Source of the DNA: Closterium sp. Naga37s-1
Taxonomy: Eukaryota; Streptophyta; Zygnematophyceae; Desmidiales; Closteriaceae
DNA: 64,000 bases
Assembly: GCA_947471745.1 (NCBI GenBank)
Contig: CANJKZ010000460.1
Span: 356,001-420,000, forward strand
Direction: 5' to 3'
Shown: positions 23,031 to 34,098 of the stretch, one piece after another
How positions within the stretch are numbered: the stretch's first letter is position 1
Layout: every line of letters begins with the position of its first letter
The notes under the pieces: generated by a model
The model's database searches: none
What the model saw: only the letters and a program-made list of their open reading frames with translations
Told to the model about the DNA's origin: nothing
Position numbers and translations under genes: made by a program

Positions 23031-26000
23031 GGGTCTTCTGTCGTGCGAAGGGCATCCGCCAGACGTTCACGCTTCCGGCCTCCCCACAGCAAAATGGGAT
23101 TGCTGAGCGCCGCATTGGCATGGTCATGGACGTCGCTCGTACGCCCATGATCCATGCGGCTGCTCCCCATTTTCTGTGGCCGTTCGCGGTTCAGTACGCT
23201 GCGCATCAGATCAACCTGCAGCCTCGTGTCTCCTTGCCGGAGACCACACCTACTCTGAGGTGGACGGGGAAGGTTGGCGATGCGTCCACGTTCCGTGTCT
23301 GGGGATCTCGAGCTTTTGTCCGCGATACTTCAGCGGACAAGCTGTCCTCCCGTGCCGTTCCTTGCGTCTTCCTTGGCTTCCCCCCTGACGCACCCGGGTG
23401 GCAGTTCTACCACCCCACCTCGCGTCGTTTTCTGTCCTCTCAGGACGTCACGTTTGACGAGTCGGTGTCTTACTACCGTCTCTTTCCCTACCGCGCTGCC
23501 TCTCTCCCCCCCCCCGCCACTCTTCCTCGCACCAGGTACTCCTCCGGTAGACCCCCTCCCCCCTCAGGGTCCTGCCCCCTCAGGTGTGTCTCAGGTAGAC
23601 ACTGCCGAGCCGGCCGAGGTAGCTGTCGACTCAGGTGCTGCTAGGGGTGCTGAGCCTTCGGGTACGGGGACTGGGGGTGCGGAGCCTGGGGGTGCTGAGC
23701 CTGAGCGTGTGGAGCCTGGGGGTGCTGACTCAGGAGGTTCTCCGGGTGTCCCGTTGCGGCGGGAGCCCCTCTCTCCGCAGCGGCTTCGTGAGTGGTACGC
23801 TCGGCGCTGTCGCCGTGCTGCTGGTGCTGGAGCTGCTGGAGGCGCTGTTGGTGCTGGAGCTACTGGAGGTGCTACTGGTGCTGGTGCTGCTGGAGGTGCT
23901 GCTGGTGCTGGAGCTACTGGAGGTGTTCCTGGTGCTGGTGCTGCTGGAGGTACTGCTGGTGCTGGTCTTGCTGGAGGTGCTGCTAGTGCTGGAGCGGCTG
24001 GAGGAGCTGCTGGTGCTGGAGCTGCTGGAGCCGCTGGTCCTGGAGGTGCTCGTACTGGAGGTATTGGAGCTGCTGGGGCTGGTGGTACTGCAGGCGTTGG
24101 CGCTGCAGGTACTGCGGCTGGTGGTGCTGCGGGAGTTGTTACTGGAGACCCTGGAGCTGAGGGTACTGGTGCTGTCTCTGCTGTTTCTGGAGGCACTGCG
24201 TGGCCGCGGCCGTACTACGTTCCGCTCCTTCTACAGGTTCTTGGTCTACCGCCTTCTCCTGGTCCTCCTCCTCCTTTACTGAGTCCACAGCCTGTCCAGT
24301 CAGAGTCGCAGTTACAGCCGTCCTCTCCACTGCCTGGTCCTTCTCCTTACTCTGGACCGACTAGAGGTCTTACGGAGCGTCGTGAGCCTGAGTCGCGTCT
24401 TGTGTCGCCTGTGTCTCGTGCTGCGTCGCCTGTCCGCACTGCTCGCACTGGTCGTGTTTTGCATCCGCGTCCTCCTCCTGTCCCCGGCACTCACTCTATG
24501 ACTCTGTGTCCTTCCACTGCTCCACAGTGTGTCCTTCTGCCCTCTCCTCCTGCGTCCTCTCTTCCTGTCGGTCCGGACCCGGCGTCTGACTCCTTTCGTG
24601 CTGCTAGTCCTACTGTCCCGCGCTTTCTAGCCACTGCTGTCACTGACCCTCTGTTTGAGTCCTCTGCTGCGTCTGCTCTCGTTGCTGAGCTTGTTGACTT
24701 TGCTGCAGCCTGTCGCGTAGACTACACCACTAGTCTTGTTGCTGAGTCTGCGTCTGCGTCTGTCTGTCCTCCGTCAGTCGGGGGTGAGTGTGCTCTTGGC
24801 ACGGACGTTCTTGAGGACAGACAGGAGGAGTTTGAGTGCTTTGCCGCTGCTGTTCCTCATCTCGTGTCCATGCTGCTTGCCCCTGAGGGAGACCCGGATG
24901 CACCAGACATCCCGACCCCGCGCTCTTACGCAGAGGCGATAGAGGGTCCCTACTCCTCTCAGTGGCAGGCAGCCATGGACACCGAGATGGCTTCCTGGAA
25001 GTCCACTGGCACCTACGTCGACGAGGTTCCCCCGCCTGGGACGAACATCGTCAGTGGCATGTGGATCTTCAGGGTGAAGCGGCGGCCGGGTTCTCCGCCT
25101 GTCTTCAAGGCGCGTTACGTTGCACGTGGCTTCAGTCAGCGACAGGGAGTTGACTTCTTCCATACCTTCTCTCCTACCCCGAAGATGACCACTCTTCGGG
25201 TACTGCTGCACGTTGCTGCTCACCGTGACTACGAGCTCCACTCGCTTGACTTCAGCACAGCCTGCACGAGGAGATCTGGCTGCGCCGCCCACCTGGCTTC
25301 ACTGGGTCGTTTCCTGCTGGTACCCAGTGGAGCCTCCGGCGGCCAGTCTACGGTATCCGCCAGGCACCTCGTGAGTGGCACGACACACTGAGGACGACTC
25401 TTGGTGCTCTTGGTTTTGCTCCTTCCACTGCTGACCCTTCTCTGTTTTTACGCACTGACACCACTCTGCCGCCGTTCTACGTTCTCGTGTACGTAGACGA
25501 CCTCGTCTTTGCTACTGCTGACACTGAGGCACTCGCCCACGTGAAGTCCGAGCTGCAGAAGAGACACACGTGCACAGACCCGGGTGAGCTGACAAGCTAT
25601 CTTGGCTTGCGGATCACCCGGGACAGAGCACAACACACCATTACCTTGACTCAGTCACACATGGTGCAGCAGGTCCTTCAGCGCTTCGGCTTCACGTACT
25701 CCTCGCCACAGTCCACTCCTCTGCCTACTAGTCACTCGCTCTCAGCTCCACCTTCGGACGAGTCTGTAGAGCCGAGTGGCCCGTATCCAGAGCTTGTGGG
25801 CTGCCTCATGTACCTGATGACTTGCACACTACCTGACCTCGCATACCCTCTCAGCCATCTGGCTCGCTATGTGGCTCCCGGCAGGCACCGAAAGGTGCAC
25901 TGGGATGCTGCGAAGAGGGTGTTGCGCTACATGTGCAGTACGTCGGGCATGGGGCTCGTGCTTGGAGGACGGGCTAGAGTTGTCCTCACTGGTCACGCAG

Positions 26001-26473
26001 ATGCTTCCTGGGTTGACGACTTGGCTACACAGCGGTCGTCACAGGGTTACACCTTCAGTCTTGGTTCCGGTTCTGTCTCTTGGCGGTCTACCCGCTCTTC
26101 TTCTGTTCTTAGCTCGAGTTGTGTGGCTGAGATCTACGTTGGGGCCATGGCTGCACAGGAGTTACGCTGGCTCACCTACCTGCTGACCGACTTGGGAGAG
26201 GCGCCTCGTTCTCCTCCAGTTCTGTACGTCGACAACAAGGCCATGCTGGCCTTGTGTCAGGAGCACAGACTGGAGCACAGAACGAAGCACATTGCTCTGC
26301 GCTACTTCCTTGCTCGAGATTTGCAGCAGCGTGGTCAGCTTCGTCTCGCTTACGTGGCCTCACAGGCCAACACTGCTGATGTTTTCACCAAGGCACTTCA
26401 GCCTTGTGATCATCAGCATTTCTGTATTGTTCTAGGCCTTGTACCTACTGTGCCTCACTTGCTTACTTCTTGA
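23031..26473 (+). pseudogene. A2 integrase end, linker, RT and RNase H
   Basis: Integrase resumes in another frame (PQQNGIAERR near 23090, then FLWPFAVQYAAHQ) and shifts again at a poly-C run near 23510. The linker has Gly/Ala repeats (23815-24140). RT is open through GMWIFRVK and ARYVARGFSQRQGVD to LDFSTA. There, near 25263, a 16-bp deletion between short cagcct repeats removes part of the first catalytic block. The frame is restored further on, with YVDDLVFATA near 25493 and complete RNase H to TGA 26471-26473. Inactive as read. Confidence 0.85.
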
Positions 26474-26702
26474 CTCTACTTGTACTGTACTCTATATACA
26501 TATACCTGCATGCTTACACTTGTTAGGTTGTGGTCATTGTATGTTTGTTTTCCTTTATATAACTCTGCATGTGAACTGGCCTTGTGGCCATTTTGTTTGT
26601 GCTCAGACTGCGTGGTGACTTTGTGATCCACCCTGAGCTTGCTTTGCCTTTCTTGACTGGTCTTGTGACCTCTTGTTCTCCCCCACTTTGCCTATGGGGG
26701 TG

Positions 26703-26834
26703 TGTCAAACTCATATGCTATAGTCTGTTTAGGTTGTAGTGGGGTAGTTATTATAGGGTACAACACTTTTAGGTTTTCAAACTTGTACCCACCTGCTGCC
26801 TAGTTTATTCATTCCATTCTCTCACATTCTAACA
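26703..26834 (+). repeat. A2 3' LTR (132 bp)
   Basis: It follows the purine tract tatgggggtg and runs TGTCAAAC to TCTAACA, with gaggt on the right. Confidence 0.95.
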
Positions 26835-27397
26835 GAGGTACAGACTTTTGGGGGTTGGGACATTCGTCACCATCACTGTAGATGATGCCAAGTGGTTGGG
26901 AGAAGCCAAACCAGGTTGGCAAGTGTGGCCAAGTTGGGTGAGGTGGATGGCACGAGTTGGGAAAGTGACAAATGTCAAAGTTGGGGTGCCTGTAGAGAGG
27001 GGAATTGTGTGGTATGGGGTTTCCTTGGTTGGGGAATCCCTTGGGACCTTCCCTCTCGTCCTCCTCATCCCCTCCTACCTGGTTTAATTGCTACTCTAAC
27101 TTTCTTGTGTCAACTTGTGAGTAAATTGTGATTGAGTTAAGTTTTTATGGCACCATACCCCCTAGTGCGCCGAATTTTATAACTCAAGCTATACTCCATA
27201 TTTTGATACTTTTCAAATTGGGAAAGATAGCCAGGGTCAAGGGCTACAACATACTCGAGTTTGAGGAAATTCGAACAGTGCGTGTTTGGTCGGCGAATTT
27301 TCTTGTGACGACGCCATTTCTATCCAGAATAATAATTGACGATTTTGAGATATTTTGTCCCCTAATCTTCATAGACTCCGTCCTTAGTCTCTAACAG

Positions 27398-29091
27398 GAG
27401 GCAGAACAGCCCACGGAGCTCCTTCCGCAGGCAAATTACTTTGCACCGACGAAGCAGAATCGTCAACAGGAGCAGCGCGGGAAGCTGAGCGGAGGTGGTA
27501 GCGGAGTTGGGCGGTCGACGAAGGACGTCGACGTGAAGAGATCAACGCGGGACAAGGGCCGAGGAGGTGGTGGTCGACGGCGGGAGTGCTAGATCTGCCA
27601 CGACCCCGAACATCTCTCCTACGAATGCCCCGAACGCGACGACAGCGACGAGGACGACAACAAGGGAGTCCGAGGTCGATCGGCCTGTCGTCGCCCCCGT
27701 CGAGATGCAAAGCTGCGCATGGAGAAGCAGACGTCGAAGACGACGTCGTCGACGAAGGACGTCGTCGACCCCAGCGGCAAGGGCCGAGGCGACGGGGAGG
27801 CGTCGTGCTCGATGGTCGGCGTGGTGTTGCCGACAGTATCGCTGGCACCGGAGGCTGGCGAGGACTTCGAGGCAATGGCGGCAACTATGCAAGCCAACCC
27901 GATGGCGGTGCTGCTCGACAGCGGTTGCTCCCACCACCTAATGGGGACGAAGGCGGTCTTCGTCGACATGGCGCCGAGCGACGGCGTGAAGCACGTGCGT
28001 GGATTCAACGAGGCGCTGCAGCCTGTCGAGGGTCGCGGAACCGTCGCTCTGCAAGGGGAGGCCGGGAAGCGGGTCCTCATCCCCGACGTGCTCTACGTTC
28101 CGGGCGTACAGGCGAACCTACTGCCTGCTGGCCAAGTGAAGGAGAGTAGAGTGCAGCTGCAGGGCGACGGCGATGAGATGCTGCTCGTTGCTGCGACTGG
28201 GTAGGTGCTCGGTCGAGCACGCTACACCGGACGAGTCCTCTGCACCAACCTTCGACCCTGCTCAACGCGGTCGCTGTCGACCGAAGTGGTGGCTCTGCGG
28301 ACGATCCTCTCGGCGACAAAGTTGACCCCTGACCGGCTGCATGCGAGGCTCGCGCACGTCGGCGTCGACACGATCAAGAGCTCGGCAAAGCATGAAGTTG
28401 CTACTGAGCTCGACATCACGCCGTCGACCGGAGCAGACCCGCCGTGTGTCTCGTGCATCGGAGGAAAGCTGGCGCGACACACCTTCCCCGACAAGGGCTC
28501 GGACGCCGAGGAGGCACTGGCTGTCGTGCACATTGACTTGTGCGGGCCATTTCGGGTGGCTGCCAAGGATGGCAGCTTGTATTTTCTGCTGATGAAGGAT
28601 CGCCACACTCGCTTCGTGTGGGCAATGCCTGTCGCTAAGAAGAGCGATGTGCTGCGGGAGTTCCAGAGGTGGCTGGTGCTGGTGGAACGGCAGACGAAGA
28701 AGTCGGTGCTGTCGCTTTGCTCAGACCAGGGAGGGGAGTTCCTCGGGAAGGAGTTCACCGACTTCGTCGACGGGAAGGGCATTATCCACGACCTGACGTG
28801 CCCTAACACTCCGTAGCAGAACGGCATGGCTGAGCGGGAGATGCACACGGTCGTTGAGTACGTGCGGACGATGCTGCTGCACATGGGCGTGCAGCACCAC
28901 TGGTGGCACCTCGCTCTACGACAAGCTGTCTGGGTGCGCAACTGCTTGGAGCGGTCGACGACGCCGCCGGGGACGACTCTGTACCAGCTGTTGACCGGGA
29001 AGAAGCCCGACCTCACGCTAGCGCATGGTGCAGTTCATGGTTCCTGAGCAGCAGCGCGGTGGGTAGCTGGCGCCGAAAGCTCGAAGCAGTA
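27398..29091 (+). pseudogene. C Gag zinc knuckle, protease and integrase, stops inside
   Basis: Single frame with TAG stops at 27590, 28202 and 28814, then a frameshift near 29020. Landmarks: a zinc knuckle (ICHDPEHLSYEC, its first Cys followed by the TAG), protease LLDSGCSHHLMG (near 27915), LHARLAHVG and CVSCIGGK zinc region, integrase VHIDLCGPF, CSDQGGEF and the QNGMAERE block with a TAG in place of a Gln. After the shift the next block, QFMVPEQQRGG, is readable in a second frame to 29091, where the inverted LTR begins. Gene order fits copia. The element is clearly inactive. Confidence 0.8.
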
Positions 29092-29635
29092 GTCGGCTCC
29101 TATCTGAAGGTAATCTGCGGGGCCGTCCACGCTCACCGCACCATGCGGAGATCCACTCTACAACGGTAGTGAGCTAGACTGCGGGGGTTGGCATGAACTA
29201 CTAGGAGTGATCGTAGCTTTGCCTAGTTCCTTAGTGCTTGCACAATCACGGGAGAAATCGGCAAGAGTTTCCACTAGCAAAGTCGAAATTACAGAATAGT
29301 TGAACAAGCAATGACAACAATGACTACATCAGGCACCTAGCATCTCTGCAGCTAGCCTGGTCGAGCGACAGCACAGCATGGTCGACCGCCTGCCAGCGTT
29401 GCGTAGAGGAGCCGCGCCAACACTGCAGAAAGGTGACCTGCCAACACAGCAGGTCGACGGTGTGCCAACGCTGCAGCAGAGCGGCTGTCTAGCGTTGCCC
29501 CGTAGAAGACAGCAGTGTGCACGCTCGCAGGTGCGCGCAGATGATTGCCCCGACTTGCACCGTTGTGCATCCGTCGGCTGTTGTCTGCGCCTGACGAGCC
29601 ACATTGACTTCGGGATACCAACCCGAAGTCGCCTT

Positions 29636-29756
29636 TGTCAGAATGTTATATTGCTTACATTGTGTAGGCTATATTGGGGTAGCCCATAAGGGGTACAACC
29701 CAATTAGGGTTAATACTTGTACCCAACTGTTTCATAGTTCATTCATTCTTCTGACA
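29636..29756 (+). repeat. E 5' LTR (121 bp)
   Basis: TGTCAGAATG to TTCTGACA, with gcctt on the left and the PBS on the right. Confidence 0.95.
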
Positions 29757-29820
29757 TGGTTTCAGAGCAGGTCCTTCGTTAGGACCGGTTTTTTTTTTTT
29801 TTTTTTTTTGGGCCCCACCA
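29757..29820 (+). promoter_or_regulatory. E PBS, hairpin and GGGCCCCACCA motif
   Basis: The PBS tggtttcagagcagg differs by one base from the initiator-Met type. Stem GGTCCT (29770-29775), loop tcgtt, AGGACC (29781-29786). After a long T-run comes gggccccacca (29810-29820), the A-family motif with one extra C. Confidence 0.8.
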
Positions 29821-30889
29821 TAGCGCTACCCCGCTAACAACCCTCTGCAGCCCTCGTGCTGCCCCTACTGCCCTACGCGCCCTGTCGACCCTAGGCCCCG
29901 GTGCGACCCGTCGACCCCTAGGCCCCGACCCGCCCGTGGCCCCTAGGCCCTGTCGCGACCCGTCGACCCTAGGCCTCCAGCCCGCCCGTCGCCCCTAGGC
30001 CCCGGCGCGACCTGTCGACCCCTAGGCCCCGGCCCCCCCTGTCGACCCCTAGCCCGGCGCGCCCCATCGACCCCTAGGCCCCGGCCCCACGTCAACCCCT
30101 ACGCCCGGCCCTCCCGTCGACCCCTAGGCCCCGCCCCCCCCCCCGTCAACCCCTAGCCCGGCGCGCCCCGACGACCCCTAGGCCCCGGCTCCCCGTCGAC
30201 CCCTAGCCCGGCGCGCCCTGTCGACCCCTAGGCCTCGGCCCCACGTCGACCCCTACGCTCGGCCCTCTCGTCGACCCCTAGGCCCCGGCCCCCCCCCCCG
30301 TCGACCCCTAGCCCGGCGCGCCCCGTCGACCCCTAGGCCCCGGCCCCCCCCCCCCGTCGACCCCTAGGCCCCGACCCCACGTCGACCCTTACGCCCGGTG
30401 CGCCCCATCAACCCCTAGGCCCCGGCCCCCCCCGTCGACCCCCAGCCCGGCGCGCCCCGTTGACCCCTAGGCCCCGGCCCCCCGTCGACCCCTACGCCCG
30501 GCCCTCCCGTCGACCCCTAGGAACCCCCCCCCCCCCCCCCCCCGTCGACCCCTAGCCCGGCGCGCCCCGTCGACCCCTAAGCCCAACCCTCCCGTCGACC
30601 CCTAGGCCCCAGCCCCCAGTTGACCCCTACACCCGGCGCGCCCTGTCGCCCCTAGGCCCCGGCCCGTCCACCCCTAGGCCCGGGCCGATAGTCGCCATTA
30701 GGCCCCGGCCCGGCCCCGGCCCGGCCCCCGCCTCTACAGCCAGCGCGCCGCCCGCTTGCGACCCGCCAGCACCCCTTGCCGCATGTGCGCCGCCCCTTGC
30801 AGCCCCCCGTGCCGCCTCTTGCAGCCTGCTAGCCGCCCCTTGCGACCTGCTCTCTCGCAACCTGGTAGCTGCCCCTCTCCTCTGCTGCT
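29821..30889 (+). repeat. E GC-rich leader tandem array
   Basis: About 1 kb of a unit near 20 bp (cgtcgacccctaggccccgg) alternating with cccggcgcgcccc variants and poly-C runs. The unit is different from the A1/A2 unit although the position is the same. Confidence 0.85.
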
Positions 30890-32163
30890 ATGGCTTCTCT
30901 TCGCGTTCTAGCTTTTGATCCTGAGGGCCGCCCTATCCAGTTTGACACGTGGCTCGACGACCTGCAGCTGTTCCTACTGAGCGACTCTAGGGACAGTGTT
31001 TCGTTGTTTGACCACACGTCTGGCGCCGCTCCCGCCCCTCCCACCACAGCTGACAGTGCGACCCGCTCACAGTGGCTTACTCGCGACGCTGCTGCTCGCT
31101 TAGCCATTCGCAACCACCTGCCGTTGGCCGAATGCGCTCACTTCAGACAGCACAGGACAGCACAGGCACTGTACGACGCTGTTGTCGCTCGCTACTCCTC
31201 GCCTGCCACTGGTGCTCTAGGCCGCCTCCTCCTCCCCTACCTGATCCCTAAGCTGTCCGCCTTTGCCACAGTCGAGGACCTAGTTTCCCACCTTCGCACT
31301 AGCGACGCTCGCTACCGTGCTGCCCTCCCAGCAGAGTTCCTTTCCAAGAACCCACCCCCGATGTACATCACTCTTTACTTCATAGTCACCCGCCTCCCTG
31401 ACTCTCTTCGCTCTGTCAGGGACCACTTTCTTGCACTTGACCCCACAGCCCTCACTGTTGACCTTCTCGAGCAAAACCTCCTTGCAGTTGAGACTAGTGT
31501 AGTCGCTGTAGGTGCTGCTCGTGGCACTCTGCGCACGCCCTTCTTTGAGGGGTGCTCCCCCTCCCCCCTTGCTCCCTCCTACGCCTCTGCTGCTGCTGCT
31601 GACGTCCCTGGTGCTGCGGACGTCGGGGACGCTTCTGCTAGTGCGAAGCGCCGCAGCACCAAGGGCAAGGGTGGCAGGGGTGGTGGTGGTGGCAGCGGGG
31701 GTGGTGGTGGGGGCAGCAGTGGAGGTGGTGGAGGCAGTGGAGGTGGTGACAGCGGTGGGAGTGGTGGCGGGAGTGGGGACTTTGGTGGCGGCGGTGGAGG
31801 CAGCGGTGGGAGTGGCGGTAGTGGCAGCGGTGGGAGTGGTGGCGGTCGGACTGGAGCTCTGCATGGAGGTACTGGAGGAGGCCAGAGACAGCAGCAGCAG
31901 CGTCGGAGCGAGACCCCGTCGCCCCAGCAGCTTTGTGAGTGGTTTGCTCAGCGTGGGGCGTTTGGGGGTAGTGTTAGCTGTCCATATGTCATTTGCATAG
32001 GTGACCGTGCTGGTCAGACATGCGGGAAGCTTCACACTCAGCACCGCTGCTTCTCCCGCCTCGACGACGCTTGGCGCGCAGATTTTGGTGACGAGGGTGG
32101 GCGCCCCCGCTGGGCAGAGCTGCTTAGGTCTGGAGTTGCTATCTTTGACCTAGACTTGCTGCT
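30890..32163 (+). pseudogene. E Gag, frameshifted at its end
   Basis: The ATG at 30890 (MASLRVLAFDPEGRPIQF) fits the A2 start. Gag N-terminal domain with LDDLQLFLLSDS, LYDAVVARYSSPA and HLRTSDARYRAALP; Gag core with FFEGCSPS; a Gly/Ser-rich tract (31675-31850); then the motif CPYVI...CGKLHTQHRC, again C-X13-C-X3-H-X4-C. A deletion near 32155 removes about 11 bases present in A1/A2 and shifts the frame; the frame that Gag leaves runs on out of frame to 32230. The poly-C site that breaks A1 is shorter and in frame here. Confidence 0.85.
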
Positions 32164-34098
32164 ATGTATGCTTTGTCTGCTAGTGCTGAGGGTGACTGTT
32201 ACCTGTGTGTGCCGCCTGACCAAGGTATAGAGGCTGCTGCTCTAGGTGCTAGTGAGTCTGTTCTCCCTGGTACTGCACCTGCTGAGGCCTTGCACACCTT
32301 CACACTTGACTCAGGTGCCTCACGTTGTTTCTTTCGCGACAGCACCACCCTCACTCCTCTCTCTGCACCTGTACTGGTCACGCTGGCTGACCCCTCCGGG
32401 GGCCCAGTCCTCGCCCGTTCCTCCACTGTGCTCCCGTGTCCAGCGGTTCCGTCCGGTTCACTGTCAGGCCTTCACCTCCCCTTGTTCTCTACGAACTTGG
32501 TGAGTACCGCTGCCCTCCAGGACGCGATGGTCACTACCACCACTCCTGGGGGTCAGCGTGTGTCGATCTGCACGTGTACACGGACGGGTTGTCACCTGGC
32601 CACGTTCACTCGTCGGCTAGGGTCGAGTCTTTACACCCTGGCTACCGAGCCTTCTCAGGTAGTTGCGTCTGCCACGGTGTCCGCGTCAGGTCAGGTAGCA
32701 CCCCCTTGCTTGTATCGCCTCCTGTCGCACCAGACCCTTCTGAGGCACCACCGACTGGGTCACCCGTCCCTGCCACGCCTTCGTGGCATGCACTCCCGCC
32801 TCCTTGTCTCTGGTCTTCCCAGGTCTCTGCCTCCCCTCCCGCCCTCGCTTGCCCCGCCCTGCCTTCCTTGCGTCGAGGGGCGGCAGCGCGCTGCTCCTCA
32901 CTCCTCCTCGTTTCCCCCGACGACTGCTCCCCTGCAGACTCTCCACATGGACGTGTGGGGCCCAGCCCGCGTCAGTGGACAGGGCCGCGAGTGCTACTTT
33001 TTGCTGGTTGTTGACGACTTCACGCAGTATACCACGGTCTTCCCCTTGCGCAGCAATGGTCAGGTCGTTAATGTCTTGATCCCTTGGATCCGCGCTGTCC
33101 GTCTCCAGCTCCGCGAGCGGTTGCATACGGACCTTCCTGTCCTACGTCCACACTCTGACAGAGGTGGTGAGTTCTCCTCCGACCTCTTGCGGGAATTTTG
33201 TCGTGGGGAAGGCATTCTCCAGTCGTTCATGCTTTCAGACTCCCCTCAGAAAAATGGGATTGCTGAGCGCCGCATTGGCCTCGTCATGGAGGTCGCTCGT
33301 ACCTCCATGATCCATGCGGCTGCTCCCCATTTTGTGTGGTCATTTGCGGTCCGGTACGCTGCGCATCAGCTCAACCTCTGGCCCCGTGTCTCATTGCCGG
33401 AGACCTCGCCTACACTGCATTGGACGGGGAAGGTTGGCGATGCATTGGTGTTCCGGGTCTGGGGCTCTCGTGCTTTTGTCCGCGATACGTCCACGGACAA
33501 GCTCTCCGCCCGCGCTATTCCCTGCGTCTTCCTTGGCTTCCCCCCTGACGCGCCTGGCTGGCAGTTTTACCACCCCACCTCGCGCCGTGTCTTCCCCTCT
33601 CAGTACGTCACTTTTGACGAGTCGGTTCCCTTTTACCGTCTCTTCCCCTACCGCTGTGCTCCTCCCCCACCCCCGCCGCTCTTCTTTGCTCCAGGACCTC
33701 CTCCGGTAGACCCCCTCCCCCCCCAGGGTCCTGCTCCCTCAGGTGTGTCTCAGGTAGACCCTCTCCCTGGTACTACGCCTGTTCAGGTAGCTGTCGGCTC
33801 AGGTGCTGCTCCAGGTATTGCGTCTAGGGGTGCTCCGCCGGGGGGTGCGGAGCCTGGGGGTGTGGAGTCTGAGGGTGCCTGGTCTGGGGGTGCGGAGCCT
33901 GAGGGTGCGGAGTCTAGGGGTGCTGAGCCTGGGAGTGCGGAGCCTGGGGGTGCTGATCCCGAGGGGTACCGCTTCTTCTGGAGGTCCTGCGGGTGCTTCG
34001 CCACGACTGTCTCCCCGGCCGAAGCCTCTCTCCCCGCAGCAGCTGCGCGAGTGGTTTGCTCAGCGCACCCGCCTTCTGAGTGGAGCTGCCGGAGCTAG
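32164..34098 (+). pseudogene. E protease and integrase
   Basis: Open for 644 codons. Protease LDSGASRCFF near 32307; HHRLGHPS and CLPC zinc region; integrase HMDVWGP, HSDRGGEF and KNGIAERRIG (Gln replaced by Lys before the Asn); then the VWGSRAFVRDTS and FLGFPPDAPGWQFYHP blocks. All three acidic catalytic positions are present. The linker starts with repeated GGAEPEG-type units and loses frame near 33970, so the last 40 residues are not family-like. This is the best-preserved integrase of the A type in the window. Confidence 0.85.

Larger units (their letters stand above)
19520..26834 (+). mobile_element. A2: full-length family-A Ty1/copia element, TSD gaggt
   Basis: This 7315-bp element has 132-bp LTRs (19520-19651 and 26703-26834) and identical flanks gaggt at 19515-19519 and 26835-26839. 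By eye the LTRs differ at about six positions. Gene order and sequence are nearly the same as A1, and A2 keeps the Gag ATG and the integrase Asp that A1 has lost. It is broken by a deletion near 22912, a poly-C shift near 23510 and a 16-bp deletion near 25263. It lies in the 3' LTR of D and is therefore younger than D. Confidence 0.95.
15231..27396 (+). mobile_element. D: Ty1/copia element with gag deleted, hosting A2
   Basis: D starts TGTTATATG at 15231 and ends ctaaca at 27396, flanked by agagg and ggagg (one mismatch). Its 3' LTR is 858 bp once A2 is removed. At the 5' end only about 350 bp of LTR remain, then the sequence jumps straight into the protease region at 15581. The rest of the 5' LTR, the PBS and all of Gag are missing. 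The pol frame is otherwise very clean. A2 sits in the 3' LTR. Removing D restores the Gag frame of C. Confidence 0.85.
19219..27396 (+). repeat. D 3' LTR, split by A2
   Basis: The pieces are 19219-19519 and 26840-27396. It starts TGTTATGTG after a purine tract (ccagagggggagtt, about 19205-19218) and ends ctaaca. A (GT)n microsatellite at about 19328-19349 is expanded relative to the 5' LTR. The second piece carries the 3' 470 bp of LTR that are lost from the 5' end of D. Confidence 0.85.

Noticed and set aside
27586..28149. Overlapping Arg-rich frames at 27567-28149
   Set aside because: Shadows of the C Gag-protease frame, whose zinc knuckle and DSG box give the true frame.
30000..30720. Could the GC-rich arrays be CRISPR-like or centromeric satellite?
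   Set aside because: No constant repeat with unique spacers. Each array is confined to the leader of one retrotransposon and bounded by PBS and Gag.
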